Translations under genes and position numbers: made by a program
From: Lachnoanaerobaculum saburreum DSM 3986
GTDB lineage: Bacteria > Bacillota > Clostridia > Lachnospirales > Lachnospiraceae
Assembly: GCF_000185385.1 (NCBI RefSeq)
Contig: NZ_GL622296.1
Coordinates: 1,482,671-1,546,238 of the forward strand
Direction: 5' to 3'
Length of the DNA: 63,568 bases
Shown: positions 33,940-43,689 of the stretch, one piece after another
How positions within the stretch are numbered: position 1 is the first letter of the stretch
How the letters are laid out: each line of letters opens with the position of its first letter
The notes under the pieces: model-generated
Seen by the model: only the letters and a program-made list of their open reading frames with translations
Database searches by the model: none
Told to the model about the DNA's origin: nothing

Positions 33940-35562
33940 ATGTATAAAGATAATGAAATATGGGTGGCAAGCGACAAAGAGATAAAGCTATGTATAAAAA
34001 CAAATTTTGCAAATAGACATGGTCTTATAGCAGGCGCAACCGGAACAGGTAAGACTGTGACTCTAAAGGTGATGGCGGAGTCATTTTCCGATGCGGGAGT
34101 ACCGGTATTTTTCTCTGATATTAAGGGAGATTTGTCAGGTATGTGTAAGCCGGGTGAAGATAAAGAGAGTATTACAAAGAGAGTATCCGAGCTTGGACTC
34201 GGTTCCGAATTTTCTTTCAAAGCATACCCTACCTGTTTTTGGGATATTTTCGGTAAGAGAGGGCTTCCTCTCAGGACAACTATATCTGAGTTTGGTCCCA
34301 TGCTTTTATCAAAGTTACTTGAACTCAACCAAATACAGAGTGATATTTTGAATATAGTATTTAAGATTGCAGATGATGAAGGACTTTTACTGTTGGATCT
34401 TAAGGATCTTAAGAGTATGTTGAACTATGTCAGTGAGAATGCGGCAAGCTATAAAGCGGACTATGGCAATATGGCACCTCAAAGTGTCAATGCGATTATG
34501 AGGGGGCTTGTATCACTTGGCGATAAAGGAGGAGATATATTCTTCGGTGAGCCTGCCGTAGATATAAGAGACTGGTTTGTAAATAAAGACGGTAGGGGTA
34601 TGATAAATATTTTGGATGCTTCAACTATTATTAATGATCCGAGCATATATGCCACATTTATGCTTTGGATGCTTGCGGAGCTTTTTGAGATAATGCCTGA
34701 GGTGGGAGATCTTGATAAGCCGAAGATGGTATTTTTCTTTGATGAGGCGCATCTTTTGTTTAAGGATATGCCCAAAGCCCTGCTTCAAAAGATAGAACAG
34801 GTAGTAAAACTTATCAGATCAAAAGGTATCGGGGTGTATTTTATTACACAGAGTCCAAGTGATATACCAAATGAAGTGCTTTCACAGCTTGGAAATAAAG
34901 TTCAGCATGCACTTAGAGCATATACACCGGCAGATCAAAAGGCTATTAAGGCGGCGGCACAATCCTACAGGGCAAATCCTGATTTTGATACGGAAGAGGC
35001 TATTACAAATCTGGGTATAGGAGAGGCGGTAGTGTCATTTATCGGTGATGACGGTGCGCCTACTGTGGTCAGAAAAGCAAAAGTACTCCCGCCGCAGTCA
35101 TATCTTGGTGCAATTGACGATATGCTTAGAGCTACAGTGATTTCCATGTCCGATCTTGCAAACAAATATAGAGATATGATTGACAGGGACTCCGCATATG
35201 AGTTTTTACAAAGATTGCAAATAGAAAATACCAAAAAATTGGAGGAAGAACAAAGGGCAAAGGAAGAACAAAAAGAAGCACAGAGGCAGGAAAAACAGGC
35301 GGAAAAACAAGCGGAAAGAGAGGCGAAATCAGCTGAGAAAGAAGCACAGAGGCAGGCAAAGGAAGCCCAAAAAGATGCCAAGAAGAAAAAAGATGCTATA
35401 AAAAAAGGAGTGGCAAGTGTAGCAGGAGCTGCCGCAGGCACTATCGGAAGACAATTAGGTAAAACAATTGGAAAATCAGGTGGAAAGTTCGGACAAAGCC
35501 TTGGCGGAAATCTTGGGGCAAGTCTTGGAAGAGGCATTCTTTCAACACTGTTTAAATTATAA
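33940..35562 (+). CDS. HerA-like ATPase (DUF853 family)
   Basis: The 540-aa ATPase of the HerA/FtsK superfamily has Walker A GATGTGKT at 32-39, Walker B MVFFFDEAH at 263-271, and FITQSPSDIPNEVLSQLGNK as sensor region. After the ATPase core, residues about 430-490 form a highly charged Glu/Gln/Lys/Ala helix, and the end (490-540) is Gly/Ala/Ser-rich with repeated GKxIGKSGGKFGQSLGG-like units. The family is widespread (YjgR in E. coli), and its cellular job is not settled. It sits 2 bases upstream of dgt, so it is probably the first gene of the dgt-dnaG-rpoD operon. Confidence 0.85.
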   Translation: MYKDNEIWVASDKEIKLCIKTNFANRHGLIAGATGTGKTVTLKVMAESFSDAGVPVFFSDIKGDLSGMCKPGEDKESITKRVSELGLGSEFSFKAYPTCFWDIFGKRGLPLRTTISEFGPMLLSKLLELNQIQSDILNIVFKIADDEGLLLLDLKDLKSMLNYVSENAASYKADYGNMAPQSVNAIMRGLVSLGDKGGDIFFGEPAVDIRDWFVNKDGRGMINILDASTIINDPSIYATFMLWMLAELFEIMPEVGDLDKPKMVFFFDEAHLLFKDMPKALLQKIEQVVKLIRSKGIGVYFITQSPSDIPNEVLSQLGNKVQHALRAYTPADQKAIKAAAQSYRANPDFDTEEAITNLGIGEAVVSFIGDDGAPTVVRKAKVLPPQSYLGAIDDMLRATVISMSDLANKYRDMIDRDSAYEFLQRLQIENTKKLEEEQRAKEEQKEAQRQEKQAEKQAEREAKSAEKEAQRQAKEAQKDAKKKKDAIKKGVASVAGAAAGTIGRQLGKTIGKSGGKFGQSLGGNLGASLGRGILSTLFKL

Positions 35563-35564
35563 AT

Positions 35565-36575
35565 ATGAATATACGAGAAGATGTGGAACTTAGAGAGGAG
35601 TTGACTCTAAGTAAGTATGCCGCTTTCAGTAAAAATTCTTTGGGAAGAGACAGGTATGAGGAGGCCTGTGATATAAGGACAGTATATCAAAGGGATAGAG
35701 ACAGGATACTTCATTCAAAAGCTTTTAGAAGACTTAAACATAAGACACAGGTATTTTTAGCTCCTGAGGGAGATCACTATCGTACCAGACTTACACATAC
35801 ACTTGAAGTGGCACAGATTGCAAGAACTATAGCAAAGTCACTTAGACTGAATGAAGATTTGACAGAAGCCATTGCATTGGGACATGATCTTGGGCATACA
35901 CCTTTTGGACACTCGGGAGAGGATGTATTAAATGAAGTCTGTTCTTATGGTTTTGCACACTATGAACAGAGTGTAAGAATAGTTGAATTTTTAGAAAAAT
36001 ACGGGATGGGACTCAATCTCACAAAAGAGGTAAGAGACGGTATATTAAATCACAGAACCTGTGGAAATCCGTCCACACTTGAGGGTCATGTAGTCAGGTT
36101 GTCTGATAAAATAGCCTATATAAATCATGATATAGACGACTCCATCAGAGCGAAGATATTGGAAGAAAGTGATATACCAAGTGAATACAGTGATGTACTC
36201 GGTCACTCCGTAAGAGAGCGACTGAACAATCTGATACATGGAGTTATAGAAGAAAGTATTGATAAACCGAAAATCTCCATGAATAAAGAAAAGTACAGGG
36301 CGATGATGGGGCTTAGAACATGGCTTTTTAAAAAGGTATATCATAATGAGGTGCCGAAGTCACAGGAAGGCAAGGCAAAGGCTATGATAAAGTCACTTTT
36401 TGACTACTATATGATTCATAGTGACAAGCTACCGGATGAGTATATATATTTTATAAAAGAACTGGGTCAAGATAGGGAACTGGTAGTATGTGATTATATC
36501 GCCGGTATGACCGACTTGTATGCAATAGAAAAGTTTAAAGATCTGTTTGTTCCAAAGTCTTGGGATGTGTATTAG
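35565..36575 (+). CDS. dgt: Deoxyguanosinetriphosphate triphosphohydrolase-like protein
   Basis: The 336-aa HD-domain phosphohydrolase has DRILHSKAFRRLKHKTQVF at 47-65, metal-binding H78 in RLTHTLEV, H107-D108 in LGHDLGHTPFGH and a later Asp in SDKIAYINHDIDD. It cleaves dNTPs to deoxynucleoside and triphosphate and may balance nucleotide pools. The length is typical for the Firmicutes type. It begins 2 bases after the HerA-like gene, whose end supplies no strong RBS, so translation may be coupled. Placement upstream of dnaG is common in Clostridia. Confidence 0.9.
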   Translation: MNIREDVELREELTLSKYAAFSKNSLGRDRYEEACDIRTVYQRDRDRILHSKAFRRLKHKTQVFLAPEGDHYRTRLTHTLEVAQIARTIAKSLRLNEDLTEAIALGHDLGHTPFGHSGEDVLNEVCSYGFAHYEQSVRIVEFLEKYGMGLNLTKEVRDGILNHRTCGNPSTLEGHVVRLSDKIAYINHDIDDSIRAKILEESDIPSEYSDVLGHSVRERLNNLIHGVIEESIDKPKISMNKEKYRAMMGLRTWLFKKVYHNEVPKSQEGKAKAMIKSLFDYYMIHSDKLPDEYIYFIKELGQDRELVVCDYIAGMTDLYAIEKFKDLFVPKSWDVY

Positions 36576-36586
36576 GGAGGCGAGGC

Positions 36587-38326
36587 TTGTATTATTCAAA
36601 TGATATAATAGATGAGGTCAGGTCTGCAAATGATATAGTGGATGTGATTTCAAGTTATGTGAAAATACAAAAAAAGGGTGCAAATTATATAGGGCTTTGC
36701 CCGTTTCATTCAGAAAAGTCTCCTTCATTTTCAGTATCGCCGAGTAAGCAGCTTTTTCATTGTTTTGGCTGTGGTGTAGGAGGAGATGTGATAACATTTA
36801 TAAGACAGTATGAAAATTATTCATTTAGTGAGGCACTGAATCTGCTTGCCAAAAGAGTGAATATTGAATTGCCGCAACAAAGTGACAGTGATAAAATACA
36901 AAATGATGAAAAAATGATCATACTTGAGATAAATAAGACGGCAGCGAAGTATTTCTATGAGACACTTTTTTCAGAAGGCGGCAGTAAAGGGCTTGAATAT
37001 TTTAAAGCCAGAGGGCTTGATGCAAGAGATATTACACATTTCGGACTTGGTTTTTCAAAAAAAACACCGAATGATTTGTATCAATATTTAAAAGGTATGG
37101 GCTATGATGATAATATACTTAAAAAAAGCGGTCTTATAAATATTGATGAAAGAGGTGCAAGAGACAGATTTTGGAATAGAGTAATGTTTCCTATAATAGA
37201 CGCCAATTCAAGAGTGATAGGCTTTGGAGGCAGAGTAATCGGAGACGGATTGCCGAAGTATGTCAATTCACCTGAAACAATTGCATTTGATAAAAGCAGA
37301 AACCTCTATGGACTAAACTTTGCTAAAAGGACAAAAAGAGACTTTTTTTTACTTTGTGAGGGATATATGGATGTAATTGCACTTCATAAAGGCGGATTTG
37401 AAAACTCCGTTGCAAGTCTTGGAACTGCGCTGACAGCATTTCATGCAAAACTTTTATCAAGGTATACCAAGAAGGTAGTACTTACATATGATTCGGACGG
37501 GGCGGGAATAAATGCAGCGATAAGAGCAATTCCGCTTTTGAAAGAAGAAAATATAAATGTTAAAGTACTGTCAATGGCTCCATACAAGGATCCTGATGAG
37601 TTCATCAAAAATCTTGGCAGTGAGGAATTTCAAAAAAGAATTGACACTGCCGATAACGCCTTTCTTTGGGAAGTGGAAATAATAAAAAAAGGCTACAATC
37701 TGAATGAACCTGATGAGAGAACAAACTTTTATAGAGAAGTCTCAAGGATGTTAAGTACATTCAGTGAGAAACTTGAAAGAGAAAATTATACTCATGCAGT
37801 AGCAAACAGGCTGATGATTGACTATAAATCACTTTTTGATATGGTAAATTCCTATGGATTTGCTTCAAATACATTAAAAAAAGAAGAACAAAAAGAGAAG
37901 AAGAAATTAGATGACGGATATACAAAGGCACAGGGGCTGCTGCTTACATGGATAGTTGAAGAGGTGGAACTTTTTGACAAGATAAGTAAATATATTTCAC
38001 CGGTTCATTTTAGTGATGGATTTTACAGGAATGTGGCAACAAGGATATTTGAAAAGATAAAACTGGGGGATTTTAAATTTTCAAATATCTGTGATGACTA
38101 TAAAGAAGATATAGAAAAGCAGAAATTGCTTTCAAAAATACTTAATACCGACTTAGGGACTAACCTCAGTGATGATGATAAGAAAAAGGCAATCACTGAA
38201 AGTATACTCAAAATCAGACAGGCAAGCTTAGACGAGGAAAGTAAGAATGCAAAGGGGATTGAAGAATTTCAAAAAATCATTGAAGAACAGTCGATTTTGC
38301 GAAAACTTCGTGTTGATTTAAGTTAG
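36587..38326 (+). CDS. dnaG: DNA primase
   Basis: The 579-aa primase makes RNA primers for replication. The zinc-binding domain has C38, H41, C59, C62 ([11 protein letters not shown] ... HCFGCG). The catalytic core shows RVMFPIID, the TOPRIM Glu E258 in [11 protein letters not shown] and D302/D304 in YDSDGAG. The C-terminal helicase-binding part is relatively short. I chose TTG at 36587, six bases after GGGAGG at 36575-36580, giving the conserved beginning [18 protein letters not shown]; the open frame reaches upstream to 36560 without an RBS. The gap from the dgt stop is 11 bases. Confidence 0.94.
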   Translation: MYYSNDIIDEVRSANDIVDVISSYVKIQKKGANYIGLCPFHSEKSPSFSVSPSKQLFHCFGCGVGGDVITFIRQYENYSFSEALNLLAKRVNIELPQQSDSDKIQNDEKMIILEINKTAAKYFYETLFSEGGSKGLEYFKARGLDARDITHFGLGFSKKTPNDLYQYLKGMGYDDNILKKSGLINIDERGARDRFWNRVMFPIIDANSRVIGFGGRVIGDGLPKYVNSPETIAFDKSRNLYGLNFAKRTKRDFFLLCEGYMDVIALHKGGFENSVASLGTALTAFHAKLLSRYTKKVVLTYDSDGAGINAAIRAIPLLKEENINVKVLSMAPYKDPDEFIKNLGSEEFQKRIDTADNAFLWEVEIIKKGYNLNEPDERTNFYREVSRMLSTFSEKLERENYTHAVANRLMIDYKSLFDMVNSYGFASNTLKKEEQKEKKKLDDGYTKAQGLLLTWIVEEVELFDKISKYISPVHFSDGFYRNVATRIFEKIKLGDFKFSNICDDYKEDIEKQKLLSKILNTDLGTNLSDDDKKKAITESILKIRQASLDEESKNAKGIEEFQKIIEEQSILRKLRVDLS

Positions 38327-38336
38327 TGGAGGAAGT

Positions 38337-39506
38337 ATGAGGGGGAAGAATATAAAAAATGAGTTTGAAAAAATATTTAAAAAAGATATTGATGGAAAAC
38401 TTACTGCTTTAAAGATTAAAAAAATCTTCTCTGAAAATGATATACCGAAAGAGTATCTTTCGGAGTTTATAGATTTCCTTGAAAAGAGGGATATTATAGT
38501 GGAAGAAGAGGATGATAATGAACCGCAGGATTTTGATTCCGGTTCAGATCCGGAAGAATATATCCTTTTAAAAGATGCTGAATTTGATGATGAGTTCAAT
38601 GAAGATGATATAAAGGATTTAAAAGATATAAACCTGAATATTTTAGAGGATCTGGATGATTATATTGCAATTGAAGATTCGATTAAGATGTACCTGAAAG
38701 AAATAGGTAAGATACCGCTTCTAAGTGTGGATGAGGAGATGAATCTGGCAAAAAAAATATGTGATCCTGATGAGGCGGTCAGAAAAGAAGCAAGAAAGCA
38801 GATGGCCGAGTCCAACCTTAGACTTGTAGTAAGTATTGCAAAGAGATATATGGGACGAGGAATGCAATTTTTAGACCTTATACAGGAGGGGAATTTAGGA
38901 TTACTTCGTGCTGTTGAAAAGTTTGACTATCAAAAAGGCTTTAAGTTTTCTACATATGCCACATGGTGGATAAGGCAGGCAATAACCAGATCTATTGCAG
39001 ATCAGGCAAGAACTATAAGAATTCCGGTACATATGGTAGAAACTATCAACAGGTTGATAAAGATACAAAGAAAGCTTGTACAGGAGTTTGGAAGAGAGCC
39101 AAGGCCTGACGAGGTTGCAAAGGTTATGGGTATTCCTGTATCTAAGGTAAGAGAAATAATGAGCTTTGCACTTGAGCCTGTATCTATGGAAACCCCAATA
39201 GGAGATGAAGATGATTCACACCTGGGAGATTTTTTACAGGATTCCAATGCTAAGATTCCTGTAAATTTTGCAATGGATGTGCTTTTACATGACCAGTTGA
39301 TGGAGGTTATAAAGTCACTGACTGAAAGAGAACAAAAGGTAATATTGCTTCGCTTCGGATTAGAGGACGGTAAGCCGAGAACTTTGGAAGAGGTAGGAAA
39401 GGTCTTCGGTATCACAAGAGAGAGAATCAGACAGATAGAGGCCAAATCACTCAGAAAGCTTCGCAATCCGTCAAAAGTAAGGAGATTAAAGGATTTTTTG
39501 GAATAG
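38337..39506 (+). CDS. rpoD: Primary RNA polymerase sigma factor (sigma A)
   Basis: The 389-aa housekeeping sigma factor has a short region 1.1 (1-55), an acidic linker (57-110), region 1.2 ([17 protein letters not shown] at 114-130), region 2 ([20 protein letters not shown] and [16 protein letters not shown], 160-220), region 3 and region 4 with the DNA-binding helix [19 protein letters not shown] (357-375). GGAGGAAGT precedes the ATG, 10 bases after dnaG. The dgt-dnaG-rpoD order is a form of the macromolecular synthesis operon. The -10/-35 promoters listed elsewhere would be read by this factor. Confidence 0.96.
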   Translation: MRGKNIKNEFEKIFKKDIDGKLTALKIKKIFSENDIPKEYLSEFIDFLEKRDIIVEEEDDNEPQDFDSGSDPEEYILLKDAEFDDEFNEDDIKDLKDINLNILEDLDDYIAIEDSIKMYLKEIGKIPLLSVDEEMNLAKKICDPDEAVRKEARKQMAESNLRLVVSIAKRYMGRGMQFLDLIQEGNLGLLRAVEKFDYQKGFKFSTYATWWIRQAITRSIADQARTIRIPVHMVETINRLIKIQRKLVQEFGREPRPDEVAKVMGIPVSKVREIMSFALEPVSMETPIGDEDDSHLGDFLQDSNAKIPVNFAMDVLLHDQLMEVIKSLTEREQKVILLRFGLEDGKPRTLEEVGKVFGITRERIRQIEAKSLRKLRNPSKVRRLKDFLE

Positions 39507-39514
39507 AGGATAAA

Positions 39515-40192
39515 ATGAGGTTATCAAAGAGATTGCAAACTATTGCGGATTTTGTAAAAAAAGGTGCAGTAGTGGCAGATATAGGTACCGACCATGCACA
39601 TATACCTATTTATCTTATAAAAAATAATATAATATCTAAAGCTTATGCCTGTGATATAAATATAGGACCGTTGGAAAAAGCCGGAGAAAATATAAAGTAC
39701 TTCGGAGTACAAAATATTGAACTCAGGCTTTCAAACGGTCTTGAAAAGCTTAAAACAGATGAGGCGGATACTGTCATTATAGCCGGTATGGGCGGAGAAC
39801 TTATAATAAATATTTTAGAAAAGGACAGAAGGTTTTTTGATACTGAAATACGGTTTATATTATCTCCGCATACTAAGATAGATGAGGTCAGAAGGTATCT
39901 CTTTGAAAACGGATTCAAAATCATAAAAGAAGATATGTGTATTGACGAAGGTAAGTTCTATACTGTGATGGAAGCAAAATATATTGGTGAGCCTGTTTCC
40001 TATACAGAAAAGGAATTATTGTTCGGCAAGTATCTGATTGATAATAAAAATCCTATACTCTATAAATATCTTGAAAAAGAAAAGAAAAAATATACAGATA
40101 TCATTGCAAATGAGCGATTGAACGGTATAAGAAGAAATGAGCTGAAACAAAGGCTGGATATAATTGAGGAGACTATAAATGAAATGCAGTGA
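39515..40192 (+). CDS. trmK: tRNA (adenine(22)-N(1))-methyltransferase
   Basis: The 225-aa SAM-dependent methyltransferase modifies A22 in the D-loop of tRNA. It has the family start LSKRLQTIADFV, the SAM motif VADIGTDHAHIPIYL (20-34), DINIGPLEKA (47-56) and the catalytic-region AGMGGELI (88-95). A C-terminal coiled-coil region (165-225) is also typical. It follows rpoD after 8 bases and overlaps the next gene by 14 bases; this trmK-nif3 pair is conserved in Firmicutes. Confidence 0.93.
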   Translation: MRLSKRLQTIADFVKKGAVVADIGTDHAHIPIYLIKNNIISKAYACDINIGPLEKAGENIKYFGVQNIELRLSNGLEKLKTDEADTVIIAGMGGELIINILEKDRRFFDTEIRFILSPHTKIDEVRRYLFENGFKIIKEDMCIDEGKFYTVMEAKYIGEPVSYTEKELLFGKYLIDNKNPILYKYLEKEKKKYTDIIANERLNGIRRNELKQRLDIIEETINEMQ

Positions 40193-40967
40193 GATTTTAA
40201 AATATTTAACAGAGCTGTATCCTTTAGAACTTGCTATGGACTGGGATAATTCAGGATTTTTAATCGGAAGAAAAGAAAAGGAAGTAAAAAATGTTCTGGT
40301 AGTACTTGATATCACAAATGATGTACTTGACTATGCAAAAGCAAACGGCATTGATTTGATTGTATCACACCACCCAATCATCTTCTCTGCCGTAAAGAAG
40401 GTTACAGATGAAACACTTCTTGGAAACTATATTTTAAAGATATTAAGGAATGATACTTCTGTTATTGCAATGCATACAAACTTTGATATTGCAGGTGGAG
40501 GAATGGCTGATATTTGCAGTGAAAGACTGGGGCTAAGCAATACTTCCGTGCTTGAAATAACAAATGAAATTGAGGAAGAAAAACTTGGTATAGGTAAGAT
40601 AGGTGACTTGGAAAGAGAAGTTTCATTGGATGAACTGATTGAACTGGTAAAGAGTAAGTTCGGTCTGAAAAAGTTGGCGGTATTTGGCAGGACAAATGTA
40701 CCATCTAAGATAAAAAGAGTTGCAATAAGCCCGGGTTCAGGTAAGGGAATGTATAAATATGCACTTAAAAGAGCGGATGTTCTTATCACAGGAGATATCA
40801 CACATCATGACGGACTTGATGCCGTAAATGACGGAATCTGTGTCATAGATGCTACACATTACGGACTTGAGCATCTGTTTATAGATAAGATAAAATCGGA
40901 TTTGGACAAATGTGAGAGTATAAAGGTCTTTGAATTCAAAAATACAAATCCTGTGGAGATAATTTAG
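40179..40967 (+). CDS. Nif3-like dinuclear metal centre protein (YqfO family)
   Basis: The 262-aa Nif3 family protein has metal-ligand motifs SHHPIIFSAVKKV (64-76), HTNFDIAGGGM (98-108) and, near the end, ITGDITHHDG and DATHYGLEH. The family forms hexameric toroids with a two-metal site; some members are annotated as GTP cyclohydrolase I type 2, which is not established for this one. It lacks the large insertion seen in B. subtilis YqfO. It overlaps trmK and seems to be the last gene of the sigma operon. Confidence 0.9.
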   Translation: MKCSEILKYLTELYPLELAMDWDNSGFLIGRKEKEVKNVLVVLDITNDVLDYAKANGIDLIVSHHPIIFSAVKKVTDETLLGNYILKILRNDTSVIAMHTNFDIAGGGMADICSERLGLSNTSVLEITNEIEEEKLGIGKIGDLEREVSLDELIELVKSKFGLKKLAVFGRTNVPSKIKRVAISPGSGKGMYKYALKRADVLITGDITHHDGLDAVNDGICVIDATHYGLEHLFIDKIKSDLDKCESIKVFEFKNTNPVEII

Positions 40968-40970
40968 AGA

Positions 40971-42065
40971 ATGGTAAAAGTTTTTTTGGTAGAGGATGAG
41001 AAATTTGTAAGAGAAGGTATTAAAAATCAAATAGACTGGAATGCATATGGTTTTGATTTTGTAGGGGAAGCTACCGACGGAGAGTTGGCACTTCCTTTAA
41101 TTGAATCGTTAAAACCCGATATTTTAATTACCGATATTAAAATGCCTTTTATGGACGGACTGGAACTTGGCAGAATAGTTAAGGATAAGTTTCCGGATAC
41201 AGCTATTATTTTTTTAAGCGGATATGATGATTTTGATTATGCACAAAGAGCGATACATATAGGTGCATCTGAATATATTTTAAAGCCTATATCAAAAGAA
41301 AAGCTTCTGTCGGTTCTTCAAAAAGTTAAATCCGTAATTACATCAAAATATAACAACACAGACAATTTAAAGATTAAAAGTGTTGAACTTGATATTAAAA
41401 AATTTGATACGTCAAGTTTTGATAAGGGAAAATTAAGAGAGTTTATTATAAATGGCGGTATATCGGATGTAGAGGATTTTGTAAAATCATATATTGATAA
41501 TATGGGAGGCCAACTAAAGTCTTTGATTTTCAGGCAGTATATTGTAATGGATGCATTTATAGAGGCAAATAATTTTTTTGATGATAAAAGCAGTGATAAA
41601 GAAGAGCTTGGAAACAAATTCGGCAGTGTGGAGGTTATTGATTTGGCAGTTACGGATATCTATATGATGAAAGAGTATTTGTTGAATTTATTGATATATA
41701 TGATTGAAAAAAAGGATAAGCTTACAGGAAGGCAATATAGCTTTTTATTAAATAAAGCTAAGGATTTTGTAGCCAAAAACTATATGAATTGTGATATATC
41801 CCTAAATACTGTTGCGGAATATATAGGTCTGAGTCCTGCATATTTCAGTACTATATTTAAGCAGGAATCAGGTATAAATTTTATAGATTATCTGACAAAA
41901 ATCAGAATAAATGAAGCAAAGAGGCTTTTAAGAAGCAGTGATAAGAGGATATCAGATATTGCATTAGAGGTGGGGTACAGAGATCAACATTACTTCAGTT
42001 CATTATTCAAAAGATATCAGAAAGATACCCCAAAGGCATATAGAGAAAAGAAAAATGAAAAGTAG
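40971..42065 (+). CDS. YesN-type response regulator (AraC output)
   Basis: The 364-aa regulator has a receiver domain (1-120; E9-D-E acidic pocket, phosphoacceptor D55 in ITDIKMPF, conserved K near 105 in LKPISKEK), a middle linker, and an AraC/XylS DNA-binding domain (about 260-364, YIGLSPAYFSTIFKQESG and RISDIALEVGYRDQHYFSSL). It begins 3 bases after the nif3 stop and overlaps the kinase gene by 11 bases. With that kinase it most likely activates the importer at 43690-48400. Confidence 0.9.
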   Translation: MVKVFLVEDEKFVREGIKNQIDWNAYGFDFVGEATDGELALPLIESLKPDILITDIKMPFMDGLELGRIVKDKFPDTAIIFLSGYDDFDYAQRAIHIGASEYILKPISKEKLLSVLQKVKSVITSKYNNTDNLKIKSVELDIKKFDTSSFDKGKLREFIINGGISDVEDFVKSYIDNMGGQLKSLIFRQYIVMDAFIEANNFFDDKSSDKEELGNKFGSVEVIDLAVTDIYMMKEYLLNLLIYMIEKKDKLTGRQYSFLLNKAKDFVAKNYMNCDISLNTVAEYIGLSPAYFSTIFKQESGINFIDYLTKIRINEAKRLLRSSDKRISDIALEVGYRDQHYFSSLFKRYQKDTPKAYREKKNEK

Positions 42066-43500
42066 TATACAAAATTATGTTATGAAAAGATTGCTCATAA
42101 CATTTATTCCTGTATCAATTATTATCGTTTATTTATTACTGGTGTTAAAGTGGCAAAATGATGAATATACCGATATAGTCAAAAACTTAAGTATTGCTAC
42201 TGAATTTAATTTCAAATTTAAAGAAAATATCGACCATAAGATGTATCGTGTAGTAATAGGTGCAGATACGATTGAAAACCAAAATCCATATGAAGATCTT
42301 GAATATGCTAAAAAAATATTTGAAAGGCTTTTGGATTCAAGTAATTCAAAAGTGGAGACAAACAGACCGAGAGGTCTTATAATCCTTGTAAATATATTGA
42401 AAGATCAAATAGATAATATTGCAAAGAGTGATATATATAAGGATTACAATAAAAATATGGGCAGTCTTGAATATGATATAAGAATTACAACTGAACTTAT
42501 AGAAGATACTGTGAATGACTATATTTATGAAGAAACCAAAGAACTTAATGTAGTGAGTATCAGGCTTAGAAAACAGATGACAGTTATTTTCACTTTAAGC
42601 ATTGTAAGTATAGTATGTATATTATATTTTACCGTTTATATGTACAAGCGTGTATCAAGACATATTGCAGACCCGATAAAAAAACTTTGTAATTATACAA
42701 AGAGAAGTGAAAACGATTTGCTTAAGAATAATTTGGAAAGTCAAATTTTAGAAATTGATGAGCTTTCCAAAAACTTTAATGATAAAATAATCAGAATAAA
42801 AGAATTGATAGAGAATATAAAAACAGAACAAAAAAATAAGAAAAATGCAGAACTTTGGCTGTTGCAATCACAAATAAATCCACATTTTTTATACAATACT
42901 TTGGATACGGTAGTATGGATGGCGGAAGCAGGAGATTCAAAAAAAGTAGTGGATATGATTACAACATTGTCAAGCTTTTTAAGGATAGGACTTAATAACG
43001 GAAGAAGATTTATACAGATAAGAGAGGAAGTCAAACATATAGAAAGTTATTTAAAGATACAAAAATTCAGATATGAAGATATACTGGAATATGATATTGA
43101 GATTGAAGACAGCCTGTATGATATGAAAATACTGAAACTTTTATTACAGCCTATTGTAGAGAATGCACTTTATCATGGCATAAAGTATAAAAGAGGTGGT
43201 GGAAATATCTGTATCAGCGGATATAAAAAAGATAATACTATAGTTTTAAAAGTAACGGATAACGGCATAGGTATGAATGATGTTAAGCTTAAAAGTATTA
43301 AGGATATGTTGGAGAATATTTCTGTATTTGAAAATATCGCTATGAAAGATACTTTAAAGACAAAATATCCTGACAAAGGGTTCGGGCTTTGTAATGTAGC
43401 TGAGAGAATAAAGCTTTATTATGGCAATGAATATGGTTTAACTATTGAAAGTAAAGAAAATGCAGGTACAACCGTTACTATAGTTTTGCCTGTTGAATAG
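42055..43500 (+). CDS. YesM/LytS-type sensor histidine kinase
   Basis: The 481-aa kinase has transmembrane segments at about 13-31 and 174-197 enclosing an extracellular sensor of about 140 residues. A HAMP-like region and coiled coil (200-265) lead to the His_kinase domain with H277 in QINPHFLYNTLD and the ATPase domain (N box VENALYHGIK, GIGMND, GFGLCNVAERI). The small sensor is probably helical. It is the partner of the regulator just upstream. A sugar or binding-protein signal is likely from context. Confidence 0.9.
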   Translation: MKSSIQNYVMKRLLITFIPVSIIIVYLLLVLKWQNDEYTDIVKNLSIATEFNFKFKENIDHKMYRVVIGADTIENQNPYEDLEYAKKIFERLLDSSNSKVETNRPRGLIILVNILKDQIDNIAKSDIYKDYNKNMGSLEYDIRITTELIEDTVNDYIYEETKELNVVSIRLRKQMTVIFTLSIVSIVCILYFTVYMYKRVSRHIADPIKKLCNYTKRSENDLLKNNLESQILEIDELSKNFNDKIIRIKELIENIKTEQKNKKNAELWLLQSQINPHFLYNTLDTVVWMAEAGDSKKVVDMITTLSSFLRIGLNNGRRFIQIREEVKHIESYLKIQKFRYEDILEYDIEIEDSLYDMKILKLLLQPIVENALYHGIKYKRGGGNICISGYKKDNTIVLKVTDNGIGMNDVKLKSIKDMLENISVFENIAMKDTLKTKYPDKGFGLCNVAERIKLYYGNEYGLTIESKENAGTTVTIVLPVE

Positions 43501-43590
43501 ATTTATTATAATGTTCAGATATCGAAATATATTAAACTTTCAGCATAAAAAATTCTACTTATATATAAGATTTGAAAAAATAATATAAAG

Positions 43591-43637
43591 TTTACACAAT
43601 AAATTCTATATTTATATAGTCTTTTTTGAAGTATAAT
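43591..43637 (+). promoter_or_regulatory. Possible promoter(s) for the ytfQ-like operon
   Basis: TTTACA (43591-43596) with TATATA after 16 bases, and a separate perfect TATAAT at 43632-43637 without a good -35. A weak -35 fits activator dependence on the adjacent regulator. Lies 53-99 bases before the gene. Confidence 0.4.
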
Positions 43638-43689
43638 AGAGGTGAAAAGTAAATGTTTTCGTAATCATAAAATTTAAAAGGAGGAGTTT

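Noticed and set aside
33940-36575. Anti-phage defence island (HerA plus dGTPase)
   Set aside because: Both genes are close to housekeeping forms and sit in the dgt-dnaG-rpoD operon without nuclease or mobile-element neighbours.
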